Part shown: positions 33,889-41,674 of the stretch, one piece after another
Layout: each line of letters begins with the position of its first letter
Numbering within the stretch: position 1 is the first letter of the stretch
Origin: an uncultured Candidatus Saccharibacteria bacterium
Lineage (GTDB): Bacteria; Patescibacteriota; Saccharimonadia; Saccharimonadales; Saccharimonadaceae
NCBI GenBank assembly: GCA_946414345.1
Contig: CAMKOB010000001.1
Location: 20,619 to 84,618, forward strand
DNA length: 64,000 bases
Direction of reading: 5' to 3'
Notes under the pieces: generated by a model
Told to the model about the DNA's origin: nothing
Database searches by the model: none
Seen by the model: only the letters and a program-made list of their open reading frames with translations
Position numbers and translations under genes: made by a program

Positions 33889-35369
33889 TTTTCAGGTCTT
33901 TCGCTAGCTAGGCGTTCTAAATACCAAGCTTTTGTTTCTTCGTCCATTAATCTTGTTTGAAAAGTATCGTCGTAAACTGTCGGCACAATCTCGGTCTGTA
34001 GCAGTTTTCCGTTATAAAAATGATGTATCAACATTAAACTGCGCGTTGTTCCAGGCCACCTATATTGATCAAAGAATAGATTACCCAAACCATAATAAAT
34101 AGCGCCATCACCATATAATTCAAAAGTTTGCGGTTGATGTGCACTTGTGCCAACTACAACGTTAGCACCGAGGTCAATCAAATGACGGAAGAAACCAGTT
34201 TCGTCACCTGGCGTCGCCCAGGCATAATCGCAAGTATTATCTTCGTAATCAGCAACATAGGCGCTACACTCGTAGTATTGAACATCGACAATCACAAAAT
34301 CCCCACGTGTTCTTGCTTCGCCAATTTGAGCTACAGCTGCATCTTCATAATATTGGTTGGCTCCAGGATAATCACCAGTGGTAGCGCCGCCGGTAGATTG
34401 ATTATAGGCAAACATTGTAATATTGGTTCCTTTTTTGTTAAGTTTAAGAGGAATAGCGGCTGAACTTGCGTCCTTACCGCCCCCAACAGTCATAATACTA
34501 TTAGCATTATAAATATCAATAGAATTATTTGCGGCATTAACACCGCAATCTAGGTTATGATTCCCTGTGAGTTCCACGATATCTAACCCTATAGCGTTTA
34601 GGGTATCGATAAACCGCAGATCCGAGCAAATCGGTGTGCCTGTCGCCCCGGAGGTGGGTGCCCAATCCGAAAATGATGCTTCATTCGATGTGTGAGTGAA
34701 ATCATATTTAGATAAATAACGCGCCAATCCTTCCGCAAAATATTCGCCGGAGTTAACCTCATTCATTTTTGCATTCATTAGCCTCGAAAAAGCTGTTACG
34801 CCGGTTTGTGCAAACGTCATTACGGAAGTAGCACTTGGAAAAACATTATCAGATAGTTCAGCGATCAAAGGTTTAATTTCGTCATCGAACATGACGGAAT
34901 CAAATTTCATTATTCTAAATATCGCGCCACTATTAAAAGTATCAAGAAAGTATTCACCGTTAATTTTAAGGAGTTTTTCTTCAAAAGATAAGTCATTCAC
35001 ATCAATAAGTGAATAACCACAATCAGGGCAATTAGTAAATAGTTCGTCCACACGCTCGACGCTGATATTTGATTTGCTACTATAAAAATCTGTAACAGGG
35101 ACAGAAATACTATATAGAACCTCATTAGATTCAAGACTAGGCAGAGATAATTCGTTACGTGCAGAAATTGTTACGTCTTTTTTCAGAGTCAAGTTCTCAT
35201 CGGAAAATATTTTATCAAGCAGAGTAATTTCCTCTTCCAATAGTGTTTCGTCATAGAAAACCTCACCAGGTTCGGCGAATATTCCAACTTTCAAAATGAA
35301 TTGGGCGCCAAAAAAAACACCAAAACCAACGACGGTGCCACACAATAGTCCAATAAAAACTTTTTTCAT
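33885..35369 (-). CDS. CapA-like (PGA_cap) exported protein
   Basis: 494 residues with an N-terminal signal or anchor helix (about 4-28) and a C-terminal PGA_cap domain (about 215-460) of the calcineurin-like phosphoesterase superfamily: SDLRFIDTLNAIGLDIVELTGNHNLDCG, MTVGGGKDA, VVVGTSAHQPQTFELYG and YGLGNLFFDQ. This is the family of CapA, involved in poly-gamma-glutamate or capsule handling. The middle 180 residues (about 45-210) are an extra domain with a CPDCG motif. No CapB or CapC is encoded here, so the substrate is uncertain. Confidence 0.84.
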   Translation of the reverse strand: MKKVFIGLLCGTVVGFGVFFGAQFILKVGIFAEPGEVFYDETLLEEEITLLDKIFSDENLTLKKDVTISARNELSLPSLESNEVLYSISVPVTDFYSSKSNISVERVDELFTNCPDCGYSLIDVNDLSFEEKLLKINGEYFLDTFNSGAIFRIMKFDSVMFDDEIKPLIAELSDNVFPSATSVMTFAQTGVTAFSRLMNAKMNEVNSGEYFAEGLARYLSKYDFTHTSNEASFSDWAPTSGATGTPICSDLRFIDTLNAIGLDIVELTGNHNLDCGVNAANNSIDIYNANSIMTVGGGKDASSAAIPLKLNKKGTNITMFAYNQSTGGATTGDYPGANQYYEDAAVAQIGEARTRGDFVIVDVQYYECSAYVADYEDNTCDYAWATPGDETGFFRHLIDLGANVVVGTSAHQPQTFELYGDGAIYYGLGNLFFDQYRWPGTTRSLMLIHHFYNGKLLQTEIVPTVYDDTFQTRLMDEETKAWYLERLASERPEN

Positions 35370-35416
35370 TTTTAAGCTCCTGTCTCTTTATTTATAATAA
35401 CACGAGCTTCCGCTAT

Positions 35417-35962
35417 TTACAATCCAGGGGAAAACATTTTTAGTTTTTTCTCATGATTTTTATAAAACTTGTCGTGTGACGATACCTCCGCCCAGAAGGC
35501 AGCAGAATGGTCCATATGGTTTAAGTGGGCCAATTCATGTATAATTACATAGTCACGCAAGACTTCTGGTACCTTCATTAGTCCAATATTTAACGATATA
35601 GTACGGCGTGATGAACAAGAGCCCCAACGTGTATTCGCATGGGTTAATCGGCATTTATCATATCTATATCCGTATAATTTAGCATAGTATTCTAATCGAT
35701 AAGGCAAGTATTCGCGTGCCTTTTTCATTAAGACTTTCTTCTGATAATCCCTAGTTCTTTGCTCGTTGGGGTCTTTTATCGGCAATTTTTCACGAATTGC
35801 AGTACGGTTTGAATTAAGATACTTTTTAATTAAAAAATTTGGCGTCCTGGAAGGGACGCTCATTGACAATCGGCCCGAGGTTGAGACACTAAATCTAACA
35901 CCACGTGCCAAACTATTGTGTCGCACGACCACCTCACCGAATTCGGGGTCATTAATAATCAT
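35417..35962 (-). CDS. YgjP-like metallopeptidase-domain protein (DUF45)
   Basis: 181 residues. The motif HELAHLNHMDHSAAFW supplies HExxH with a third His, as in the YgjP/SprT-like group; RWGSCSSRRTISLNIGLMKVPEVLRDYVIIHELAH is the family core. These proteins sit near restriction or repair genes in many genomes, and a UTP-related activity has been reported for YgjP. Its ATG overlaps the stop of the P-loop kinase gene by four bases, so they form one operon. Confidence 0.88.
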   Translation of the reverse strand: MIINDPEFGEVVVRHNSLARGVRFSVSTSGRLSMSVPSRTPNFLIKKYLNSNRTAIREKLPIKDPNEQRTRDYQKKVLMKKAREYLPYRLEYYAKLYGYRYDKCRLTHANTRWGSCSSRRTISLNIGLMKVPEVLRDYVIIHELAHLNHMDHSAAFWAEVSSHDKFYKNHEKKLKMFSPGL

Positions 35963-36462
35963 TTTTTCTTTTTATCATTGATTGCAAGACCAGCAAGTAC
36001 GTGTTTGACTTGAGTATCAAATGTATGTTTACCGGATAAAATAATTGGATTTTCATAATCGGCCGGCGCTTCCATTGCTTCAATGGATGATTCATAGACT
36101 TCTTTTGCCTTTGCAACGGAACGATATTTATTCTTCATGCGCGTGCGGATCGTTGAAATGTCAGTCTGAATCCAAATTAACGACGGGTCATATCCAGCAC
36201 TCCGGAGCGCATTTCTTATTTCCGTTCGGTCTTTTTCGGTATTGAGAAAACCCTCCACCATAATTGTTTTGTTAGTTCTCGATAATAATTCTATAAATAA
36301 AAAGATGTACTTATTAGATAGATGGTATTTATCGTGCAATTCTTCAAAATCATAACACGCCAAATCAAATCTATCTGCAAATTTTTTTGCAAATGTAGTT
36401 TTGCCACTACAAGGCGCACCGAATACAAGTAACGCACGTGGTTTAGATTTCTTACCTTCCAT
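35959..36462 (-). CDS. P-loop AAA/nucleotide-kinase-like protein
   Basis: 167 residues with Walker A GAPCSGKTT (about 15-23), a following FAKKFADRFDL, and an RTRMKNKYRSV segment that fits a lid or sensor arginine region. The size and order match the zeta-toxin/APH(3')-kinase-like or adenylate-kinase-like P-loop group; the substrate is not readable. TGaTATAAT ends nine bases before the ATG, predicting a leaderless mRNA that also encodes the YgjP-like protein. Confidence 0.75.
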   Translation of the reverse strand: MEGKKSKPRALLVFGAPCSGKTTFAKKFADRFDLACYDFEELHDKYHLSNKYIFLFIELLSRTNKTIMVEGFLNTEKDRTEIRNALRSAGYDPSLIWIQTDISTIRTRMKNKYRSVAKAKEVYESSIEAMEAPADYENPIILSGKHTFDTQVKHVLAGLAINDKKKK

Positions 36463-36505
36463 AATAACCCCATTATATCATATAAAAAGATAAAAATATA
36501 AAAAA

Positions 36506-37516
36506 TTAATTATTAACACCGTGGTGTGCAGTAAATGAATTTGCATCTAATTTAGCAAATGTATAACCATTATTTAACCCAAAGACGATAATACGCTCTA
36601 CAGCTGCAACTGAAAAGTCTTTTACATCATGTTGTAAAACCACAGAAGAACCACCGTCTTTTAGCGCGTAAACTACGTTTTCAAAAACAGCATCGGCACT
36701 GAATACGTTTCCTGCATCACCAGAAGAAATATTCCAATCAAAATAAGTAAAACCCCTTGCTCCGACTTCGTTAACTAAAGTAGACATAATGTGAGAACCT
36801 CCATCATAATTCATGCTTACCATGTTTGAACTGCCTCCTGGGAACCGCATTAAATAAACGGTTTCACCAGTAATACTTTTGACGCGGTTTTGTACAGAAT
36901 ATAAATCATCGAAGTAGTTTGCGACACTACTATAGACATAACTATAATCATGGGAGCAGGTATGAAGTGCGACCGTATGGCCCTCATTGTATTCTCTTAA
37001 AATCATACTATCATCTCCGCCACAAGTGACAAAGAAAGTTGCCTTTACGCCGTATTTCGCTAACACATCCAAGAGCTCCGCTGTGTATGCAGATGGTCCA
37101 TCATCAAAAGTAAGATAAACGGTGCCACGCGGGTTGATCACGCGAACTAATCGGGATATCTCGCCGGTTTTACCAGAATCCGTAGCGCCTTTATAGACCA
37201 AGGTGTAGTTCCCAACTGTATTGGTGTCTACGGAGCCATCAACACTAATATTAATATGTTCACATCCATCGTCGGCCTCTACACCAGCATCAGTATAATT
37301 CTGTCCAACGAATACAAAAGTATCAGCACCTCCGATTAAAGAAATTTCGAGTGGCTCATCCTTGATACTCTGGCAAAAACTGATTGGCTCCTCGCCGATA
37401 TTGTACCTATTAGTATCACCGGCTAAAGCCAAACCGAGTGTGAAGAGAGACAAAACAACCAATACTCCCACCAATGCATATCTCAGATAGTTTCTTCTCC
37501 GCTTCGGAAGCTTCAT
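36506..37516 (-). CDS. Polysaccharide deacetylase with N-terminal Ig-like domain
   Basis: 336 residues: a membrane helix (about 12-32), an Ig-like DUF5011-type domain (about 55-128, FVGQNYTDAGVEADDG, NTVGNYTLVYKG), then a NodB deacetylase domain with TFDDGPS, HTCSHDY (zinc ligands), RFPGGSS and a late LQHD. All catalytic elements are present. It probably deacetylates peptidoglycan or another surface N-acetylated glycan from outside the membrane. TGaTATAAT (37523-37531) ends six bases before the ATG. Confidence 0.92.
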   Translation of the reverse strand: MKLPKRRRNYLRYALVGVLVVLSLFTLGLALAGDTNRYNIGEEPISFCQSIKDEPLEISLIGGADTFVFVGQNYTDAGVEADDGCEHINISVDGSVDTNTVGNYTLVYKGATDSGKTGEISRLVRVINPRGTVYLTFDDGPSAYTAELLDVLAKYGVKATFFVTCGGDDSMILREYNEGHTVALHTCSHDYSYVYSSVANYFDDLYSVQNRVKSITGETVYLMRFPGGSSNMVSMNYDGGSHIMSTLVNEVGARGFTYFDWNISSGDAGNVFSADAVFENVVYALKDGGSSVVLQHDVKDFSVAAVERIIVFGLNNGYTFAKLDANSFTAHHGVNN

Positions 37517-37522
37517 AACTAA

Positions 37523-37531
37523 ATTATATCA
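37523..37531 (-). promoter_or_regulatory. Extended -10 promoter of the deacetylase gene
   Basis: TGaTATAAT, six bases before the ATG. It lies immediately downstream of the tRNA-Trp relic. Confidence 0.6.
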
Positions 37532-37656
37532 CAAAAAATGGCAGGGGTGGCAAGACTTGAACTCGCGTTTACCCCTTGGGACGTTACGCGAGTTCCCAGC
37601 TAGCTAAAATCTACTGTACACAAAAAATGGCAGGGGTGGCAAGACTTGAACTCGCG
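37530..37656 (-). repeat. 38-base direct repeat of the tRNA-Trp 3' end
   Basis: Bases 37530-37567 and 37619-37656 are identical over 38 positions, including CCA, the 3' acceptor strand and the T-arm of tRNA-Trp plus eight flanking bases. The copies are 89 bases apart. This is the pattern left by integration at a tRNA 3' end or by a partial gene duplication. Confidence 0.88.
37539..37576 (-). pseudogene. tRNA-Trp relic that could fold as an acceptor/T-arm minihelix
   Basis: On the minus strand AGGGGT (37576-37571) can pair with the relic acceptor strand ACCCCT (37548-37543). Between them lies an intact T-arm (GCGAG, TTCAAGT loop, CTTGC), followed by G and CCA. The D-arm and anticodon arm are missing. 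It lies 51 bases behind tRNA-Trp on the same strand and could be cotranscribed. Confidence 0.5.
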
Positions 37657-37703
37657 ACACCTGGTTTTGGAGACCAGTGCTCTACCAACTGAGCTACACC
37701 CCT
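37628..37703 (-). tRNA. tRNA-Trp (CCA)
   Basis: 76 bases with encoded CCA. Acceptor AGGGGTG/CACCCCT, discriminator G, anticodon stem CTGGT/ACCAG with loop CTCCAAA giving anticodon CCA, T-loop TTCAAGT. No TCA-reading tRNA-Trp is seen, consistent with TGA as stop. Confidence 0.96.
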
Positions 37704-37754
37704 ATATCGAGCGCTACCTAAATAAGTTACAACTCAATTCTAGCATACCAAAAC

Positions 37755-37785
37755 AAAAAAATAAATCCCCTTTTGGGGATTTATT
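37755..37785 (-). terminator. rpmG terminator overlapping the stop codon
   Basis: AATAAATCCCC (37760-37770) pairs with GGGGATTTATT (37775-37785), loop TTTT, followed by seven T on the minus strand. The TAA stop of rpmG is inside the stem. Confidence 0.85.
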
Positions 37786-37993
37786 AACGTTTTTTCTCCT
37801 TGACTTCGTTGCGACCAAGGTTCTTCTTGGTTTCTACAAACAAGACGTGTTTACGAAGCACAGGATCATACTTCTTGAGGCTCAATTTATCAGGAGTATT
37901 CATCGTGTTTTTCTTAGTATAGTACGCACGCACCCCAGACTCTTCAGAGACGAGACCAACAAGTTTTCGCTTAGTATTATTCTTCTTTGCCAT
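37784..37993 (-). CDS. rpmG: 50S ribosomal protein L33, cysteine-free type
   Basis: 69 residues. Recognised by [37 protein letters not shown]. It contains no cysteine, so it is the zinc-independent (C-) form. The C-terminal extension NEVKEKKR is longer than usual. ATG at 37993 chosen: TGaTATAAT (38005-38013) ends 11 bases upstream and no Shine-Dalgarno is present; an in-frame TTG four codons earlier is less likely. The gene is monocistronic. Confidence 0.93.
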   Translation of the reverse strand: MAKKNNTKRKLVGLVSEESGVRAYYTKKNTMNTPDKLSLKKYDPVLRKHVLFVETKKNLGRNEVKEKKR

Positions 37994-38020
37994 AACTACG
38001 CTCAATTATATCACATAGAT

Positions 38021-38064
38021 ACAAAAATAGCAAGACTAATCAAAAGACCGCTTGCTATTTTTGT
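38021..38064 (-). terminator. Terminator of the 53-residue orphan gene
   Basis: Perfect 14-base inverted repeat ACAAAAATAGCAAG (38021-38034) and CTTGCTATTTTTGT (38051-38064) with a 16-base loop, ending in T-run. It separates the small gene from rpmG. Confidence 0.78.
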
Positions 38065-38104
38065 TGGGGTGCTGTGGCTGAGACGGAAGAAGGTTTGACT
38101 GAAA

Positions 38105-38266
38105 TCAGCCCGTGTAGGAACGCACACGACCGATATCGCCACTGACGCGATGACCTTTCTGCGTAATCTCGTCGATCTTGGCAGCCGCCGCGTAGTAACC
38201 TTCGCGCGTGGGGGAGAACCGATACGAAATCCCCATCGTCTCATCGCGAATGATAATATCGCCCAC
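38105..38266 (-). CDS. 53-residue orphan protein, GC-rich cassette
   Basis: A short gene on the minus strand. From GTG at 38264-38266 to TGA at 38105 it encodes a soluble 53-residue protein (GDIIIRDETMGISYRFSP, EGYYAAAAKIDEITQKG, SGDIGRVRSYTG). AGGTGG lies eight bases before the GTG. The alternative ATG frame (85 residues) has an Arg/Ser/Val-rich composition and runs through the terminator, so I reject it. G+C is high for this genome (38 of 60 in 38161-38220). A promoter and an 82-base leader lie upstream, a terminator downstream. No family recognised; the sequence looks like a small alpha/beta protein. Confidence 0.66.
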   Translation of the reverse strand: MGDIIIRDETMGISYRFSPTREGYYAAAAKIDEITQKGHRVSGDIGRVRSYTG

Positions 38267-38305
38267 ATTTCTCACCACCTTTCAAATAAATTGTATGAAT
38301 GTACT

Positions 38306-38344
38306 CTTCCTTGGAAATTAACAAAAACAAAACATTCCAGGAAG
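38306..38344 (-). promoter_or_regulatory. Leader hairpin of the 53-residue orphan gene
   Basis: CTTCC (38306-38310) pairs with GGAAG (38340-38344) and GGAA (38313-38316) with TTCC (38335-38338), across a small internal loop, in the predicted 5' leader. Confidence 0.5.
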
Positions 38345-38354
38345 TAATGCAAGC

Positions 38355-38383
38355 ATTATAGCTCTAATTACTACTTTTTGCAA
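38355..38383 (-). promoter_or_regulatory. Promoter of the 53-residue orphan gene, inside the helicase gene
   Basis: TTGCAA (38378-38383), 17 bases, TATAAT (38355-38360). The -35 lies in the last codons of the UvrD-nuclease gene. Confidence 0.62.
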
Positions 38384-41300
38384 GCAAAAGCTCAATGAAG
38401 TTCTTAATATCGGCGAGCTTTTTATTCTCGTCAGGAGATACAAAAATCTCTGGGTCGTCCATAAAGCTCAAATCGGAAATAAGTCCATACACCGCCACCA
38501 AAAGCTTGCGAAACTTCACTTCCTCATCACTATTATAGATATACTCTTTATCATACACCGTACCGTCATTATCCGGTGTGACGAAAAGAATATGTGCTTT
38601 TTCTACGCGATATTTCGCAAATCTCGGCGACAAATTCAATAACATCTTGTAAAATATTAGCTGCAACATGTATTTATAGAGCGTTGAATGGCTTTGCCAC
38701 TTCTCTTTGTGAAACGGCCCCGTCTTAAAATCATAAACTTCAATCGTCTTAGAACCTTCGTCGATTACGATGTGATCAATTTTACCAGTTACTGGTACGC
38801 CATCAATTGATAGCTTGTCAACTGCGAAATTAACCTCCGCTTTACCGTTTTCAAGAACCGGACGAAACTCTGCTAAGGCCACCGCGAGGTCTGCCGGGCC
38901 TTTTTCACGCAATTTTTTACGCACTGCAACTTCCAAATCTTTTTTTTCAAGTTCAGCAAAATAAAAGTCAATCGCTTGCTCGTCGGTTAGAGCTTCATTT
39001 GTGACGGCCTCAAAAGTTTTATGAATTAAATCGCCCACTGCTAGCGCTTCGGTCTCTGGTTCACGTGGTGCTTGTAAGATGTAAGATTTAAAGAAAGATT
39101 CTGGCCCAGCATAAACAATATCGATAAACGAAGTCAGTGCCGACGCCGACATCCACAATTTCTGCGTGCGTTCAAGATAGATTGCTCGCATATCAGGGTT
39201 TAGAGTCACATACGAAGATAGCCAATTCTTGAGATTTTCACCACATTTTTCTAATGATTCCATCGCATAGTGAAGCTCCGCCTTTTTCCCTGGTAGAAAT
39301 GGTGAAATTACTTCGTCATTTTCGACATATTCATCAAAATATTCAAGTCGCTCCGGCGATTTGCCATTAAAGTCGTGTAAAGAATTAGTAACATATAACT
39401 CTTTTTTCGCCCTTGTCATTGCAACATAGAGAATGCGGAGTTTCTCACCATCAGTAGTACCGGTATGTCGTATTTGCATCAAGTTTTTTGGAAGAGACAG
39501 AAGATTATTGTTTCCCTTTCCTTTACCCCAAGCGGTGTGATCAGCAGAGATAATAAAGACATATTCAAATTCCAGCCCCTTCGCTTTATGTGCAGTCAAG
39601 ATCTGTACCGCTTCATCGGCATCTTTATACGGGCTCACAACATTTAGTGGCATCTCTGCGGCCTCATAATCATCGAGCATTTCAATTAAATCAGCAAGCT
39701 TCAATGCCTTATCGCCAAAATGTCGCGACAATTTCCCTTTAAGAGCAGCTAGATTTTCATAAAAACGAAATCTCTCATAAGAATCCATTTTATTAGCCCC
39801 GAGCCTCGTCACGATTTTATCTAGTACGAAGTCAAGCGGCTCGTTTAAAGCGCATTGCACTAAATCAGCTAGCCACTCAGTAACAGACTTTATTTCTGCA
39901 TTTTCCGATTCCGCCAAAGCATCAAAAACTGCCTTTTTATCATATCTTGCTTGCCCGACCGTTTTTAAAACTTCCACCATTGGCAAATCAAAACACGGAT
40001 ATGACAAAATCTCCAAAATCGATACCGACGGACGCTTTTCCTGCGACAACTCAAAGGCATACCGGCAAAGCGTGAAAATCTCGTGCATCTTCTCATCTTC
40101 AAACAAATTATCACGCTTTTCGTAGGCAATTTTTATTTCCTCATGTGATTTTAGATATGGCAACAATGGTTCAAAATATTTAGATTTGTACGAAATCACT
40201 GCGATTTCACTCTGTCGCACACCAGATTGTACGAGTTCAGCAATTTTATTTGCAATGAAACCATATTCTGCATCCGAAGCATTAAATTCGATACGGTGAA
40301 TACCGGAAGTTTTAAGTGGACTTTTGTGCGCGGTAAGATGCTTATCGGCAAATCTATCGGGTGCTTGTGCGATAATTTCTCGTGCAAAATCCAAAATCTC
40401 TTGTGTACTACGATAATTTTCGGTTAAAGCTATCACCTCGGCGTCATAGTGCTCCTGGAAATCCGCCAAATTCGAACTTAACGCCCCTTGGAATTCGTAA
40501 ATCGCTTGGTCATCATCACCCACTGCCATCACCAAAGGCTTTTCGTAATCAGTAAGTAGCTTCACGATCTCAAATTGCGAAGGGTTAGTATCCTGGAACT
40601 CATCTAGCATGATGAATTGGTAACGCTCTTGTAGACTTAACTTAAAGCCCTCGTCGGTTTTCAAAGCCTTCACCGCCTCTTCAATCATGTCGTCAAAGTC
40701 AAATAATCCATTATCACGTAAATATTTTTCGTATTTTTCCATAATATTGGCAAGAGACAGTAACTTTTTGTTGGCTACACGGTCTTTAAGTCGATAATTC
40801 CCGCTCGAATCCTTTTCAAAATATGTATCTTTCCAAGCGGACAAAGGCTTGATTTTCTGGGTAGACTCCGCATCGACAATCGCCTCTTTCAAATCTCGCG
40901 CCAGGCCCACAATTGAGCGCTCGACGCGTGGAATAATTGGCGCTGAGGTCTCGTAATCCTTTAAAATCTGATAAATCGGTGCGTAGGCGCGCTCGTAAGA
41001 CTCCTTAAAGGCTCTCGGCACAATTTCTCTAAGATACGGCGCAATCACATCAGAAAGTACTTTTGAATCTTCGAGGTTTTGCTCGGCGATTCTTCTTAAA
41101 TCATTATAATTCATATTGGCAGACTTCGCTTCGGAAATCACACTAATAATATCACGCACATTATCGCCACGCAGTATATCCGTGCCAGGCAAAGAATCCT
41201 GGATGGCATTCACAATTTTATACTGTGTCACTTCATCGATAGCATTATCGAGCCGACGGTCGTAATTCTCGGCGTAATTTTTATACTGCGCCAGTATTTC

Positions 41301-41564
41301 CTGCCCAAACGCGTGATAAGTACCGATGTTGACTTTTGCCGCATCACGTCCAATCATGGTTTTAAGTCTTTCGCGCATGTTTTTTGCGCCGGTATCGGTG
41401 AAAGTCAGGCATAGAATATTTTCGGCATTAGTGTCAGTATTTTCTAGAACGTACGCCACCTTATTAGATAAAAGCTGTGTCTTACCAGTGCCTGGCCCCG
41501 CAAGCACCAGTAACGGCCCGTCCAAATACTCTACCGCCTGTTTTTGTTTCTCATTTAATTGCAT
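38364..41564 (-). CDS. UvrD/PcrA-type helicase fused to a PD-(D/E)XK nuclease
   Basis: 1066 residues. SF1A helicase motifs in order: LNEKQKQAVE, Walker A GPGTGKTQ (about 23-30), FTDTGAKNM, DEFQDTNPSQF, GDDDQAIYEFQGA, LTENYRSTQ, and VQILTAHKAKGLEFEYVF, then VAMTRAKKEL. The C-terminal ~220 residues form a RecB-family nuclease with GDLIHKTFE, TGKIDHIVID and EVYDFKTG, the catalytic D...D-x-K pattern. Such single-chain enzymes replace RecBCD/AddAB in small genomes and process double-strand breaks. A TATAAT and a GAGAGG site precede the ATG. No four-cysteine Fe-S motif is seen around the nuclease, unlike AddB. Confidence 0.92.
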   Translation of the reverse strand: MQLNEKQKQAVEYLDGPLLVLAGPGTGKTQLLSNKVAYVLENTDTNAENILCLTFTDTGAKNMRERLKTMIGRDAAKVNIGTYHAFGQEILAQYKNYAENYDRRLDNAIDEVTQYKIVNAIQDSLPGTDILRGDNVRDIISVISEAKSANMNYNDLRRIAEQNLEDSKVLSDVIAPYLREIVPRAFKESYERAYAPIYQILKDYETSAPIIPRVERSIVGLARDLKEAIVDAESTQKIKPLSAWKDTYFEKDSSGNYRLKDRVANKKLLSLANIMEKYEKYLRDNGLFDFDDMIEEAVKALKTDEGFKLSLQERYQFIMLDEFQDTNPSQFEIVKLLTDYEKPLVMAVGDDDQAIYEFQGALSSNLADFQEHYDAEVIALTENYRSTQEILDFAREIIAQAPDRFADKHLTAHKSPLKTSGIHRIEFNASDAEYGFIANKIAELVQSGVRQSEIAVISYKSKYFEPLLPYLKSHEEIKIAYEKRDNLFEDEKMHEIFTLCRYAFELSQEKRPSVSILEILSYPCFDLPMVEVLKTVGQARYDKKAVFDALAESENAEIKSVTEWLADLVQCALNEPLDFVLDKIVTRLGANKMDSYERFRFYENLAALKGKLSRHFGDKALKLADLIEMLDDYEAAEMPLNVVSPYKDADEAVQILTAHKAKGLEFEYVFIISADHTAWGKGKGNNNLLSLPKNLMQIRHTGTTDGEKLRILYVAMTRAKKELYVTNSLHDFNGKSPERLEYFDEYVENDEVISPFLPGKKAELHYAMESLEKCGENLKNWLSSYVTLNPDMRAIYLERTQKLWMSASALTSFIDIVYAGPESFFKSYILQAPREPETEALAVGDLIHKTFEAVTNEALTDEQAIDFYFAELEKKDLEVAVRKKLREKGPADLAVALAEFRPVLENGKAEVNFAVDKLSIDGVPVTGKIDHIVIDEGSKTIEVYDFKTGPFHKEKWQSHSTLYKYMLQLIFYKMLLNLSPRFAKYRVEKAHILFVTPDNDGTVYDKEYIYNSDEEVKFRKLLVAVYGLISDLSFMDDPEIFVSPDENKKLADIKNFIELLLAKSSN

Positions 41565-41674
41565 TTTAACCTCTCTCGGTGATTACTATATATTATTATA
41601 CAATAAAGCAAAGAGAATAACTATATATCAATAAGTTGTAGCTCACTTCAAATGTTATGAATTGCAAAAAACTA

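Noticed and set aside
38011-38268. 85-codon ATG ORF on the minus strand before rpmG
   Set aside because: It runs through the terminator hairpin and has an Arg/Ser/Val-rich composition. The overlapping GTG frame (38105-38266) has a protein-like sequence and a better placed ribosome site.
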